DNA of 64,000 nt from Hibiscus mutabilis (lineage: Eukaryota > Streptophyta > Magnoliopsida > Malvales > Malvaceae). The DNA is taken from the NCBI GenBank assembly GCA_019671005.1, contig CM033752.1, positions 10,974,001-11,038,000 of the forward strand, read 5' to 3'. Below the pieces are notes generated by a model. It was given only the letters and a program-made list of their open reading frames with translations. It had not been told where the DNA came from and searched no databases. Made by a program: the position numbers and the translations under genes. Of the stretch, positions 37,402 to 48,200 are shown piece by piece; positions within the stretch are counted from its first letter, which is position 1, and each line of letters opens with the position of its first letter.

Positions 37402-38658
37402 TCATGCATCTCCTAAGGTGACCACTTCTTTGTTACATTCCACATGGGCACCGTTGTAGTGCTTCAATCTTTGTCCATTAACTTTGAATTCATGTTTGTC
37501 AGTGATGGACTTGATTATCACGACACCACGGGAGAATGGTTTGACAACCTTGAATGGTCCCGACCATCTTGATTTCAGTTTTCCTGGGAAAAGTTTTAGC
37601 CGAGAATTGAATAAGAGAACTAGCTGCCCTGGCATGAATTGCCGCGGCAATAGTTTCTTGTCATGCCATTGCTTTGTTTTCTCCTTGTAGATTCGTGCAT
37701 TGTTATAGGCGAGTGAACAAAATTCTTCTATCTCATTGAGGTCTAACAAAGGCATTTGTCCGGCACTTTCCCAATCCATATTCACAGTCTTGATTGCCCA
37801 ATATGCCTTGTGTTCAATTTCCACCGGAAGATGGCATGTTTTGCCATAGACAAGTCGGAAGGGGACATACCTAAGGGTGTTTTGAATGCAGTGCGATATG
37901 CCCAAAGTGAGTCATCTTGTCTTACTGACCAATCCTTCCTAGAGGGATTTACAACTTTCTCGAGTATACCCTTCAATTCTTGGTTCGAAATTTCTGCTTG
38001 CCCATTGGTTTGTGGGTGATATGTCGTGGCAATCTTGTGAGATACACCAAAGCATTGCAGCATCTTGGCAATAAGTCTATTGTCAAAATACTTGCCTTCA
38101 TCGCTGATAATAGCTCTCGGCATCCCAAACCGTGTAAATATATTTTTTTGCAAGAATTGTTGCACGGTCTTGGAATCGTTGTTGGGAACTGCAGCTGCCT
38201 CAACCCATTTAGACACGTAGTCAACGGCAAGTATAATGTAGAGGTTGCCGAATAAAGATGGGAAAGGTCCAATAAAATTGATCCCCCTACATCGAACAAT
38301 TCCACCTCGATGATGCTTTGGAGCAGTATCTCATGTCGTCTAGAGATATTGCCTGTCCTCTGGCAACGATCACATTGCTTGTAAAACTTTTGGGCATCTT
38401 TGTACAATGTTGGCCAATACAAACCGGATTGAAAAACTTTAGCCGTGGTACAAGTTCCTCAAAAATGTCCTCTATAGGGTGAAGAATGGCATTGCCGGAG
38501 TACATTCTGTTGCCCTTCTTCAGGGACACATTGGCGTATAACCTGATTTGCACATTGTTTAAACAAAAAAGGCTTCTCCCAAAAGTAATGCTTAGCATCA
38601 CGGCAGAACTGCTTCTTCCCTTAATGAGTAAGGCCATAAGGTAAAATACCACAAACAA
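37402..38658 (-). pseudogene. integrase of the Athila-like element, frameshifted
   Basis: Pieces lie in three frames. 38422-38300 has MYWPTLYKDAQ and a CDRCQRTG zinc-finger half. 38216-37782 has the core with SKWVEA, ISDEGKYFDN (second catalytic Asp) and TNGQAEISNQELK (catalytic Glu). 37905-37402 ends with YGKTCHLPVEIEHKAYWA and a GPF-like tail (KSRWSGPFKVV). The part holding the first catalytic Asp is shifted out of frame near 38,260. Integrase would insert the cDNA. The protein ends at 37,402 with GDA. Confidence 0.85.
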
Positions 38659-38689
38659 AGAAATTAACTAAATCCGCGTACCAGGGTAT

Positions 38690-39135
38690 TGTCGAGGCAT
38701 GTGCTGCCGTGGCGACTGCTCCTAAGATTGTCGAGGCGTGTGCGTCTAGAGTTGTCGAGGCATACGCATCCATGGTTGTCGAGGCGTGCGTATCAGTGGT
38801 TGTCGCGATGTCGAGGGTTGTCGAGGCATGCACATCCATGGTTGCCGAGGCGTCAGGGGTTGTCGAGGCGTGCATGTCCATGGTTGTCGAGGCGTGCGTA
38901 TCAGGAGCTGCTGTAGTGTTGAAGGTTGCTGAGGCATGCGCATCCATGGTTGCCGAGGCGTGCGTATCAGGATTTGCTGCGGCATCGAGGGTTGCCGAGG
39001 CATGCGCATCCATGGTTGCCGAGGCATCAGGGGTTGTCGAGGCATGCGCATCCATGGTTGCCGAGGCGTGCACGTCAAGAGCTACTGCGTCATTGAGGGT
39101 TGCCGAGGCATGCGCATCCATGGTTGCCGAGGCAA
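38690..39135 (-). repeat. in-frame minisatellite between RNase H and integrase
   Basis: Units all end in GTTGYCGAGGC on the plus strand. Starting near 38,761 their lengths run 24, 42, 24, 18, 24, 42, 24, 42, 24, 18, 24, 42, 24. The series 24-42-24-18-24-42 (174 bp) occurs twice and is followed by one more 24. All lengths are multiples of six, so the frame is kept. On the minus strand it encodes a series of MDAHASAT-like octapeptides with DASATMDAHAST variants. It lies within the frame at 39226-38621, between DEQLLVAS and PWYADLVNFFV. Confidence 0.85.
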
Positions 39136-39226
39136 CTAAAAGTTGTTCATCCAGGAATGCATCGCATATCTCTAAATCCGCGTCCTCCTCCCTATTGCGT
39201 TCTAAACGTGATAAGTGATCGGCCAC

Positions 39227-39687
39227 TTGATTTTTTGTTCCTTTCCTGTCCTTAATTTCAATATCAAGTTATTGTAAAAGTACTATCCAACGAATCAAAC
39301 GAGGTTTGGCATCCTTTTTAGCAAATAGATACTTAATTGCCGAATGGTCCGTATGAACAATTACCTTTGTACCAATCAAATAGGATCGGAACTTGTCAAA
39401 TGCGAAAACTGCAACTAGCAACTCTTCTCCGTTGTTGTGTAATTCACTTGAGCACTATTAAGTGTTTTACTAGCGTAGTATATCATATGAAAGGTCTTAC
39501 CTGTGCGTTGGCCTAGGACTGCTCCTACCGCAAAATCACTTGCATCACACATGAGCTCAAAAGGTAGCGTCCAATCTGGTGGAACGACAATGGGTGCTGA
39601 GGTGAGCTTTTCCTTTAGGGTTTTGAATGCTTGGGCGCAAGAATCATCAAAATTGAAGACATTATACTGTTCAAGCAAATTGCACAA
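39227..39687 (-). pseudogene. RNase H domain of the Athila-like pol
   Basis: 39687-39415 reads SCAQAFKTLKEKLTSAP, then MCDASDFAVGAVLGQ (first catalytic Asp) and KTLNSAQVNYTTTEK. A frameshift follows where the catalytic Glu is expected (ELLVAVFAF in the next frame). The downstream part includes VHTDHSAIKYLF (Asp) and the ADHLSRLE end typical of gypsy RNase H. It would remove RNA from the RNA/DNA hybrid. Confidence 0.85.
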
Positions 39688-39753
39688 GGGTTTAGTAATT
39701 TTAGAAAAATTATAAATGAACCTCTTGTAAAAACCTGCATGTCCAAGAAAGCT

Positions 39754-40377
39754 TCAGATTTCTTTAACCGAACTTGGTGGGGGTAATCTCTCAATCACAT
39801 CCACCTTTGCTTTGTCTACTTCAATTCCCTTGGATGAAATCTTGTGGCTGAGCACTATTCCTTCATCTACCATAAAATGGCACTTCTCCCATTTAAGGAC
39901 TAAATCAGTTTCTTCACATCTTGCCAACACCTTCTCTAAATTGTTGAGGCAACTGTCGAAGTCATTACCAAAAATGGAAAAATCATCCATGAAGATCTCA
40001 AGGAAGTCTTCGACCATGTCTGAAAAGAGTGCCATCATGCATCTTTGGAAGGTTGTCGGGGCGTTACACAATCTGAATGGCATCCTTCGGAAAGCATAAG
40101 TACCATATGGGCATGTGAAGGTTGTCTTTTCTTGATCTTCTGGTGCTATGGCAATTTGATTGTAACCTGAATAACCATCAAGAAAGCAATAAAAGGGTTT
40201 ACCTACAAGACGGTCAAGCATTTGATCAATAAAGGGTAATGGGAAGTGATCTTTCCTAGTGGCTTTGTTTAGCTTTCGATAATCCATACAAACCCTACAA
40301 CCGGTGACAGTCCTGGTTGGAATGAGTTCATTGTTGTCATTACTTACCACTGTTATACCTCAATTTTTCGGTACACA
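39754..40377 (-). pseudogene. reverse transcriptase of the Athila-like pol
   Basis: The open part at 40350-39754 (198 codons) holds CRVCMDYRKLNKATRKDHFPLPFIDQ, cut here into motifs: DYRKLN, FLDGYSGYNQI (catalytic Asp near residue 58), PYGTYAFRRMPF, and FMDDFSIF (catalytic Asp pair, residues 120-125). Two stops separate it from the preceding part: after TWVSPV and after CVPKN. A TGA at 39,754 interrupts the connection to SFLGHAGFYKRFI. The catalytic residues are intact. Confidence 0.9.
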
Positions 40378-42429
40378 TTATACCGGACTTACCCATGTAC
40401 TATTAGAGATAAGGTTTATGATGCCAAAGTCAAGCCACTTGATGATTTCTTTCATTACAACCCCTTTCATGGCATGATTCAGTCTCCTCTGGGCCTCAAT
40501 CGAAGGTTTGTGATCATCTTCCAGCAAAATCTTGTGCATACACACTGCCGGGCTAATTCCCTTTAAGTCGGCAATTGTCCACCCTATTGCCTTCTTGTGT
40601 AGCATCAACATTTTGATCACCTTCTTTTTCTGCTCAGGCTGTAACTTAGAGGAAATAATTACAGGCAATGTTTTATCGGTTCCCAAGTAAGCATATTTTA
40701 GTTGCTCTAGCAACTGTTTCAACTCAAGAATCGGTGGTTTTTCAATAGAGGGCTTTTCGAGCTTAACTTTCTTACCTGAGTAATCCAGTGGTTCAAAGTA
40801 TGTACTTGGTCGATTGACTAACCAATTTGCCTCTTCTTGTTGTTCCTCATCGATCGGTTCTTCATACTCCTCAGGTTCCTCTTGATCGGCAATGTAGTTG
40901 CCAAGGCAACTAAATTTCTTGTAGAAGTTAAACTCTACCGTGGCATGGAGAATTTGGAATTCTTCCTGATCATCGGCATGCCTTAGTGTTTGGAACATAT
41001 TTAGTTTAACTTGCTGGTCATTCACCCTCATTATGAGTTCTCCCTTTTCAACATCGATCAAGGTTCTCCCTGTTGCTAGGAAGGGTCTCCCGAGAATGAT
41101 AGGTGCATGTTTATCTGCGTCACAATCCAAAACAATAAAGTCAGCGAGAAAAACAAATTTATCAACTTTTACCAGTATGTCTTCGATTTTTCCCTCTTGA
41201 TGCAGATAGGATCTGTCTGCTAACTGTAGCATAACTGTTGTAGGTCTTGCCTTCCCGATTCCTAGTTTCTGGAAAACCGATTTAGGCATCAAGTTTATAC
41301 TTGCTCCAAGGTCGCATAATGCTTTCTCAACATAGTGGTTTCCAATGGAACAGGGCATTCTGAAACTTCTGGGATCCTTCAGCTTGGGTGACATGCGATT
41401 GTGCAACATGGCCATGCATCCCTCTGTTGCGGCAACTGTTTCAAACTCTCCTAGCCTTGTTCTCTTGGACACAATGTCTTTAAAAAACTTGGCATAGTTC
41501 GCCATTTGTTCAATTGCCTCAACCAATGGCAAGTTGATGTGGACTTGCTTTAGGATATCAAGGAACTTCTTGAATTGATATTCTTGCTTTTGTCGCTTCA
41601 ACCTTTGTGGGAACGGTGGTGGAAGTCGGATATCTTTGATCCTTTCATTGGTCTGGAACCTAATTAATGGCATTGCTGGGGCAACTGGAGTTGCCGAGGC
41701 ATCATCAACTGGGGTTGCCATGGCATGCTTGTTGTTGGTTGCCGAGGCATCCTTATCGCCGATTGCCGAGGCATGCTTATCGCTGGTTGTCGCGGCAATT
41801 CCTGGTTCAACATCTGAGGCTTTGCCGCTGGGTTCGTCTTGATATTTTTGTGGAGTTTTGTTTGATGAGCGAGCTTGAGCCTCTTTAAGTTGTTGGCCAC
41901 TTCTAGTGGTGATCGCCTTACATTTCTCATGGCCTCTTGCGACTTCAGTATCGCTAGGTAAACCTCCTTGCGGTCTAGTATTCAAGTTTTGAGCAAATTG
42001 TCTGACTTGATTTTCCAATGATTTGATTGCCGCCTCTTGGTTTTGCAATCTCATCTCGTTCCTATTAATAAAAGCATCAGTTATTTTTATGAAGTTACTA
42101 TTCTCAGCCATATAAGATTCAGTTTTCAACATAAAAGCATTGAGAGCATTTTCTAAAGAACTAGATGTTGTCGGTTGTTGCTGCGGCAACTGTTGCCGTG
42201 GCATATTCTGCTGGAATCCCGATGCTTGTGCATTCTGATTGTTATGGTTTAGAGCATTGTTGGGATTACTCCATGAAAAATTTGGGTGCTTCTTCCAAGC
42301 TGGATTGTATGTATTGGACATCATATTGTTGTTCCGGTTGTAATTCCCCACATAAAAGCTGGATTCTGGATTTTGCATACATTCAGAAGAATCATGGTTA
42401 CCACCACATAACTCACAAAAGGAATCCAT
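40378..42429 (-). CDS. gag C-terminus, aspartic protease and RT N-terminus (683-codon open part)
   Basis: This is the longest open frame of the window. Residues 5-17 form a zinc knuckle of the type CX2CX3HX4C (CELCGGNHDSSEC). A Gln/Asn-rich region and a linker with DKHASA/DASAT repeats (about 215-250) follow. The retroviral-type protease has CDLGASINLMP at about 372-382 and APIILGRPFLATG near 442-454. The C-terminal part (about 590-683) is the RT connection with TWVSPV just before a stop. CDLGAS in place of DTGA/DSGA is usual in Athila proteases. The frame is continuous with 42,744-42,460 upstream except for a stop. Confidence 0.88.
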   Translation of the reverse strand: MDSFCELCGGNHDSSECMQNPESSFYVGNYNRNNNMMSNTYNPAWKKHPNFSWSNPNNALNHNNQNAQASGFQQNMPRQQLPQQQPTTSSSLENALNAFMLKTESYMAENSNFIKITDAFINRNEMRLQNQEAAIKSLENQVRQFAQNLNTRPQGGLPSDTEVARGHEKCKAITTRSGQQLKEAQARSSNKTPQKYQDEPSGKASDVEPGIAATTSDKHASAIGDKDASATNNKHAMATPVDDASATPVAPAMPLIRFQTNERIKDIRLPPPFPQRLKRQKQEYQFKKFLDILKQVHINLPLVEAIEQMANYAKFFKDIVSKRTRLGEFETVAATEGCMAMLHNRMSPKLKDPRSFRMPCSIGNHYVEKALCDLGASINLMPKSVFQKLGIGKARPTTVMLQLADRSYLHQEGKIEDILVKVDKFVFLADFIVLDCDADKHAPIILGRPFLATGRTLIDVEKGELIMRVNDQQVKLNMFQTLRHADDQEEFQILHATVEFNFYKKFSCLGNYIADQEEPEEYEEPIDEEQQEEANWLVNRPSTYFEPLDYSGKKVKLEKPSIEKPPILELKQLLEQLKYAYLGTDKTLPVIISSKLQPEQKKKVIKMLMLHKKAIGWTIADLKGISPAVCMHKILLEDDHKPSIEAQRRLNHAMKGVVMKEIIKWLDFGIINLISNSTWVSPV

Positions 42430-42459
42430 TACCTTGACTTCCTATGTGTTGTTTAGTTT

Positions 42460-43349
42460 CTACTTGTTCTGGACCATCTTAGTTAGAGTGGCCAATTGTG
42501 CCGAAATTGAGTCTGATGATCCCAGTTCATGTATTGTGGCTTGGCGTCTAACTCCTCCTCTTCTAGCGGAGGGGAATTGATAATCATTCTTGGCAAGCCT
42601 GTTTAGAATTTGCATTACTTCCTCCGGCGACTTATATAGGAGTATGTCGTTTGCTGAGGCATCTAGCATCATCCTTGTTGGTGTATTCACAGCGTTGTAA
42701 AGCATTGTTACTTGCGTCCACACTGGAATCCATGTAAGGGGCATTTATGTAGATGTTCTCTATATCGCTCCTAAGCCTCGTACATGGATTCATCATCTGC
42801 CTGCCGAAAAGAAGTAATTTCGTTACGAAGCTTATCAGTCAAATTTGTAGGATTAAATCGAGCAAGGAAATTACGACAAAGATCAGTCCAAGATCCTATT
42901 GATCCGACAGGAATGCTATTCAACCATGCTTTAGCCCTATCCCTCAGTGAATACGGGAATAATCTTAGTCGTAAAACATTACAAATCTCGAGAAAAGATT
43001 TAAGATGTTGTCGTGCATCTTCAGTTGTTGAGCCACCAAATTGACCAATTGTGTTGATCATATTAAACATCACCGGTTTCAACTCAATGTGGTCGGCTTC
43101 AATTTTAGGTGTGACAACTCCTGGATTAAGTCTTTCAAGATCTTCTTCAACATAGTCTCGAATAGTTCTGTTTCGTGCAAGAATCACTCCTCCTCCTGCT
43201 GGAACATCTTGATTCATATTGCCGTCTTGATTAGCCATTGCTACTCTTAACCTTCGTCTAAGTCTTTGCAAGGTTCGTTCGATTTCTGGATCAAAGGGAT
43301 ATTCTGGTGTAATCGGTCTTGCCCTGGTCATATACCAATGCAAAACCAA
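42460..43349 (-). pseudogene. gag of the Athila-like element, N-terminal and central part
   Basis: 43349-42771 (192 codons) includes RTIRDYVEEDLERLNPG, IELKPVMFNMI, QFGGSTTEDARQHLKSFLE, LRLRLFPYSLRDRAKAWL and LRNEITSFRQ, the retrotransposon gag core. It stops at TAG after ESMYEA, where Trp is expected. A frameshift follows, and 42744-42460 continues with YNAVNTPTRMMLDASAND and RLAKNDYQFPS. Gag would form the particle. The Met of MANQDG at about 43,238 is an alternative, more usual start. Confidence 0.88.
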
Positions 43350-43426
43350 AGTTAGTTAACCCTTTGAATCTTAAACAAGAAAAATAAATAAGTGCAAGAA
43401 AATAAAAACAAAGTTGCTATTGCCAA

Positions 43427-43444
43427 TCCCCGGCAACGGAGCCA
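43427..43444 (-). other. primer binding site, tRNA-Asp type
   Basis: On the minus strand the 18-mer TGGCTCCGTTGCCGGGGA starts seven bases after the end of the 5' LTR. It matches the complement of the plant tRNA-Asp 3' end (TGGCGCCGTTGCCGGGGA) except at position 5. This primer type is characteristic of Athila elements. Confidence 0.85.
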
Positions 43445-43450
43445 AAAACT

Positions 43451-44933
43451 TGTTGCGCGTAATAAGTGCTCCGCAATTGTCCAATTGTACACGTCGCAAG
43501 TTATAGTATAAAAGATATCATCTCCACAGGGATTGGTGCCACTTCAAGAATCTAATCTCTTGCACTGTAAAAAGTAAAAGAACACAAGTAGAATATTGTA
43601 TGAGTTTTAACTAATAACTAAACTAAGAAAGCAATAAAGTAAAAGAATAAGTAATCAAATGAGAGAGAATAGGTCAGGTTATCACGAGTTGAGGTGTGAT
43701 AGCCGATTGGATCATCTTGGTAAAAGAGTGCAAGGGAAACTCAGTTGCCGTGGCAACTTGCACAGCGGGGTTGCCTTGGCAACTAATAGATGGTTGCCTG
43801 GGCGACTAGCTGGGCAACTACTTGGGCGGCTGGACAACAACTTCAAGGTTCGGCGGAGCGTTCTTCAATGGTTTCTTCTTATCCCTAAGTTGAAACTCTA
43901 GCTATTTGTGCATGCCTTGATAATACATCCCTGCGTGAATCAAGGGTGAACAACAACCAATCTTGCGCTCCTCTTAGCCGTTGAAATCCTTAACTTATTT
44001 CTAAGCCGGATTAATCTTCACCATCAATAGATTGAATAAAGATCATACTCATTCATTTCTTGAATCTAACTCTCCCGATATTAGATAAATATATGAAGTT
44101 ACGAGATCCTCTCCCAATTCACTCGCAAACAAGAATAAGAACCAAGAATGAGTAAACCATGAATAGAAAGTGCAAACTCTTATTACCTAAACAAAATCCA
44201 ATTGTTTCTCACAACCACAAGACACAATAACCTTAGCCAAAAAGATTTAGTTCATGGCTAGGTTCCAAAGAAACACAAGATAAAGAATTCCTAGCATAAA
44301 CATAATTGAACAAGAAAGAAAAAGATGAAGAATGGATGGAGCTTTGTCGAAATCTCCCTTGCCCTTGATCTTGTCAAAAATTCTCTCCTCCCTCCCCCTT
44401 GGAGTTGACGACATGGCCTTTAATTTATAGGGCTAGGTCAAAGTCTTTTTTTTAGGAGGAAGTTAAGTTGGAATTAAATTATCTTTAAAGAATATAATTC
44501 TTTATTATATTTAAATTCCTTCTAGAACTTATCCTATCTTCTTGGGATTTAATTTCACTTTAACCTCTTGGGCTTATCTAATCATCGATTTTGACTACCA
44601 TATCATCTTATTCCTTGTCGAAAATTGCCTTGGCAACTAGCTCGGCATCTCCTTTATGCATTGCCCTGGCAACTAGCTCGGCATCTCCTTCATGCATTGC
44701 CCTGGCAATTGGTTCCAGCCTTGCTTTGGAAAGTGATTCTGCACACATAGACAAAAACACACCAAAGCAACATCTTTTCCCACAAAAACCACCAAGTTAT
44801 GTAATCAAGCTCAACGATGGAAAGAAACATGAATTAATGCATGAATGACTAATTATGCAATTAATATGAGCCTATGTCTAACAATAATATGAGTAAAAAG
44901 GGTAATAAAAATAGTACTTTTGAACACTTATCA
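43451..44933 (-). repeat. 5' LTR of the Athila-like element
   Basis: Runs from TGATAAGTG (44,933) to CGCGCAACA (43,451) on the minus strand. It is highly similar to the other LTR, with scattered substitutions and a 45-bp deletion near 44,568. It has the same 36-bp tandem units near 44,626-44,710 and the same TTGCC..GGCAA motifs at 43,744-43,785. Confidence 0.93.
44423..44429 (-). promoter_or_regulatory. TATA-like box in the 5' LTR
   Basis: TATAAAT on the minus strand, in the same context as in the other LTR. In the 5' LTR it is the copy placed to drive transcription of gag and pol. Assignment is by sequence and position only. Confidence 0.4.
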
Positions 44934-44938
44934 GTATT

Positions 44939-44987
44939 TAAGGCGTGTATGTCTAAATGGGCTTTATAGCGGACTCGTTGGAATTTT
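44939..44987. repeat. satellite stub between Athila and LINE fragment A
   Basis: About 50 bp of monomer (taaggcgtgtatgtc...ggactcgttggaatttt). It joins seamlessly to the satellite at 32,886, across the Athila insertion. Confidence 0.9.
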
Positions 44988-45258
44988 TGAAGAGAGGTGG
45001 GCCTCATTAAAAATCCCTCTAAAGTCAAACAAAACCAAGCACCTTGGGTGACCGCCTATGGGAAAAGAGTACCCGAATATATTAATCATGGTGAGATAAA
45101 ATCTCATTAGTTACAATCGTATGTAGAAAATCAAGATAGTTCGCACCGAAATAGGTGGACGACATAGATCTCAATGCCCTAGAGGCAAGAGTATGGGCAA
45201 CATAATTCACCTCCCTAGGTATAAATTTTATAATAACATTTCCTACATAAACTTGTTC
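44988..45258 (-). mobile_element. 5'-truncated LINE, 3' end only (fragment A)
   Basis: On the minus strand the fragment starts inside the end of the RNase H domain (FIPREVNYVAHTLASRAL, then SMSSTYFGANY) and runs through a stop. A 3' UTR follows with GGGTACTCTTTTCCC and a TTTTTAATGAGGCCC end. It joins the satellite exactly after GGAATTTT. The right edge has no clear target duplication, and about 15 bp of satellite appear lost there. Fragment B at 51.85 kb has the same two breakpoints. Confidence 0.8.
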
Positions 45259-48200
45259 AAAAAGTTCTAAAATTGAGGTTAGTCAGTATAATCTTGTTCA
45301 AAAGCCCATAACTAAATATTTTAAGTCATAAAATTTGATTGATTCTTATTTTTTGGCCGTTTTGTTGGGGTTTAAGGCGTGCATGTCTAAATGGGCTTTA
45401 CATTGGACTCGTTCAAATTTTAACCGAGTAAAAAGTTTTATAATTGAGGTTAAGCTGTATAATCATCTTCAAAAGCCCATAAATAAATGTCTTAAGTCAC
45501 AAATTTTGATTTAATCTTAATTTTCGACCATTTTATTGGGTTTAAGGCGTACATGTCTAAATGGGCTTCATAGTGGACCAATTGGAATTTTAACCGAATA
45601 AAAGTTTTGAAATTGAGTTTAAGCTATAGAATTATATTCAAAGCCCATAATCAAATATTTAATTTGATTTAATGTTATTTTGTTGTCGTTTTGTTGGGTT
45701 TAAGGCATACATGTTTAAAAGGGGTTTGTAGTGGACCCTTGGAATTTTAACCGAGTAAGAAATTTTGAAATTGAGGTTAAGCTATATAGTCATATTCAAA
45801 AGCCCATAATCAAATATTTTAACTCATAAAATTTGATTTAATCTTATTTTGTGGCCGTTTTGTTGGGTTTAAGGCGTGCATGTCTAAATGGGCTTCACGG
45901 TGGACCTGTTGGAATTTTAACCGAGTAAAAATCTCTAAAAACGAGGTTAAGCTATATAATCATGTTCAAAACCCCATAACTAAATATCTTAAGTCATAAA
46001 ATATGATTATTCTTATTTTTGGGCGTTTTGTTGGGGTTTAAGGTGTGCATGTCTAAATGGGATTTATAGTGGACTCCTTGGAATTTTAACCGAGTAAAAA
46101 TTTCTAAAAATGATTTTAAGCTATATAATCGTTTTCAAAAACCCATAACTAAATATTTTAAGTCATAAAATTTGATTTAATCATATTTTTCGGTCGTTTT
46201 GTTCTAGTTTAAGGCGTGCATGTCTTAATGGGCTTTACAGTGGACCCGTTGGAAATTTAGCCGAGTAAAAAGTTATAAAATTGAGGTTAAGCTGTATAAT
46301 CATGTTCAAAAGCCCATAACTAAATATTTTAAGTCATGAAATTTGATTTAATATTATTTTTTGTTCGTTTTGTTGGGGTTTAAGACGTGCATGTCTAAAT
46401 GGGCTTCACAGTGGTCCCGTTGGAATTTTAACCGAATAAAAAGTTTTGAAATTGAGGTTAAGCTACACAATCATATTACAAAGCTCATAATCAAATATTT
46501 TAACTCATATAATTTGATTTAATCTTATTTTGTGGTCATTTTGTTGGGTTTAAGATGGGCATGTCTAAATGGGCTTTACAGTGGACTCGTTGGAATTTTA
46601 ACTGAGTAAAAATTTCTAAAACTGAATTTAAGCTATAAAATCATGTTCAAAAGCCCATAACTAAATATTTTATGTCATAAAATATGTCTTAATATTATTT
46701 TTGGGAATTTTTTTGCGGTTTAAGACGTACATGTCTAAGTGTGTTTTACAATGGACTCGTTTGAATTTTAACCGAGCAAAAAGTTCTAAAATTGTGGTTA
46801 TGCAGTATAAATCTTGTTTAAAACCCTATAACCAAATATTTTAAGTCATAAAATATGATTTAATCCTATTTTATGGTCGTTTTATTGGGCTTAAGATGTG
46901 CATGTCTAAATGGGCTTCGTAGTGGACCCTTTGGAATTTTAACCGAGTAAAAAGATTTGAAGATATATAATAATATTCCAAAGCCCATAATAAAATTTTT
47001 AACTCGTAAAATTTGATTTAATCTTATTTTGTGGTCGTTTTGTTGGGTTTAAGACGTGCATGTCTAAATGTGCTTTACAGTGGACCAATTGGAATTTTAA
47101 ACAAGCAAAAATTTATGAAAATGAGGTTAAGCTATATAATCATGTTCAAAAGCTCATAACTAAATATCTTAAATCATAAAATATGATTTAATCTTATTTT
47201 TGGGCATTTTGTTGTGGCTTAAGACGTGCTTTTCTAAATGGGCTTTATAGTGGACTCGTTGGAATTTTAACCGAGTAAAATTTTCTAAAAATGATGTTAA
47301 GCTATATAATCATTTTAAAATGCCCATAAATAAATATTTTAAGTCATTATATTTGATTTAATTGTATTTTTTGACCGTTTTGTTGGCGTTTTAGGCGTCC
47401 TTGTCTAAATGGGCTTTACATTATACACATTGGAATTTTAAGCAAGTAAAAAGTTTTGAAATTGAGATTAAGCTATATAATATTATTCCAAAGCCCATAA
47501 TCAAATGTTTTAACTCATAAAATTTGATTTAATCTTATTTTTTGGCCATTTTGTTGGGTTTACGACGTGCATGTCTAAATGAGCTTTACAGTTGACCAGT
47601 TGGAATTTTAACAGAGTAAAAATTTCTAAAGATGATGTTAAGCTATATAATCTTGTTCAAAAGCTCATAACTAATTATTTTAAGTCATAAAATGTGAGTT
47701 AATCTTATTTTCCGGTCATTTTGGGGGGGGGTTTAAGGCTTGCACGTCTAAATGGGCTTTATAGTGGACCCGTTGGAATTTTAACAGAGTAAAAATTTTT
47801 GAAATTGAGGTTAAGCTATATAATCATGTTTAAAAGCCTATAAATAAATATTTTATGTCATAAAATATGATTTAATCTTATTTTGGACGTTTTGTTTGGG
47901 TTTAAGGCTTGCATGTCCAAATGGGCTTTATAGTGGACTCGTTGGAATTTTAACCGAGTAAAAAGTTCTAAAATTGAAGTTAAGCAGTATAACCTTGTTC
48001 AAAAGCCCATAAATAAATATTTTATGTCATAAAATTTGTTTAATATTATTTTTTTGGCCGTTTTGTTGGGGTTTAAGGCGTGCATTTCTAAATGGGCTTT
48101 ACAATGGACTCGTTGGAATTTTAATAGAGTAAAAAGTTCTAAAATTGAGGTTAAGCTATATTATTTTGTTCAAAAGCCCATAACTAAATATTTTAAGTCA

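Larger units (their letters stand above)
32887..44938 (-). mobile_element. Athila-like Ty3/gypsy LTR retrotransposon, full length but decayed
   Basis: The element proper is 32,892-44,933 (about 12.0 kb) on the minus strand. It is flanked by gtgtt (32,887-32,891) and gtatt (44,934-44,938), a 5-bp target duplication with one mismatch. LTRs of 1528 and 1483 bp end in TG...CA. The 5' LTR (high coordinates) is followed by a tRNA-Asp-type primer site, then gag, protease, RT, RNase H, integrase, an env-position ORF and a purine tract before the 3' LTR. This order, the primer type, the CDLGAS protease motif and the length fit the Athila branch. A related empty site remains at 51,800. Every coding part has stops or frameshifts, so it is not autonomous. 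Confidence 0.92.

Noticed and set aside
37140..37409. Phe-rich membrane-like frame
   Set aside because: It is encoded by an A/T low-complexity tract between pol and the next ORF, and no family resemblance is visible.
38709..39218. Plus-strand 169-codon Val/Ala/Glu-rich repeat protein
   Set aside because: It is the antisense of the in-frame minisatellite. The minus-strand frame continues known pol sequence on both sides.
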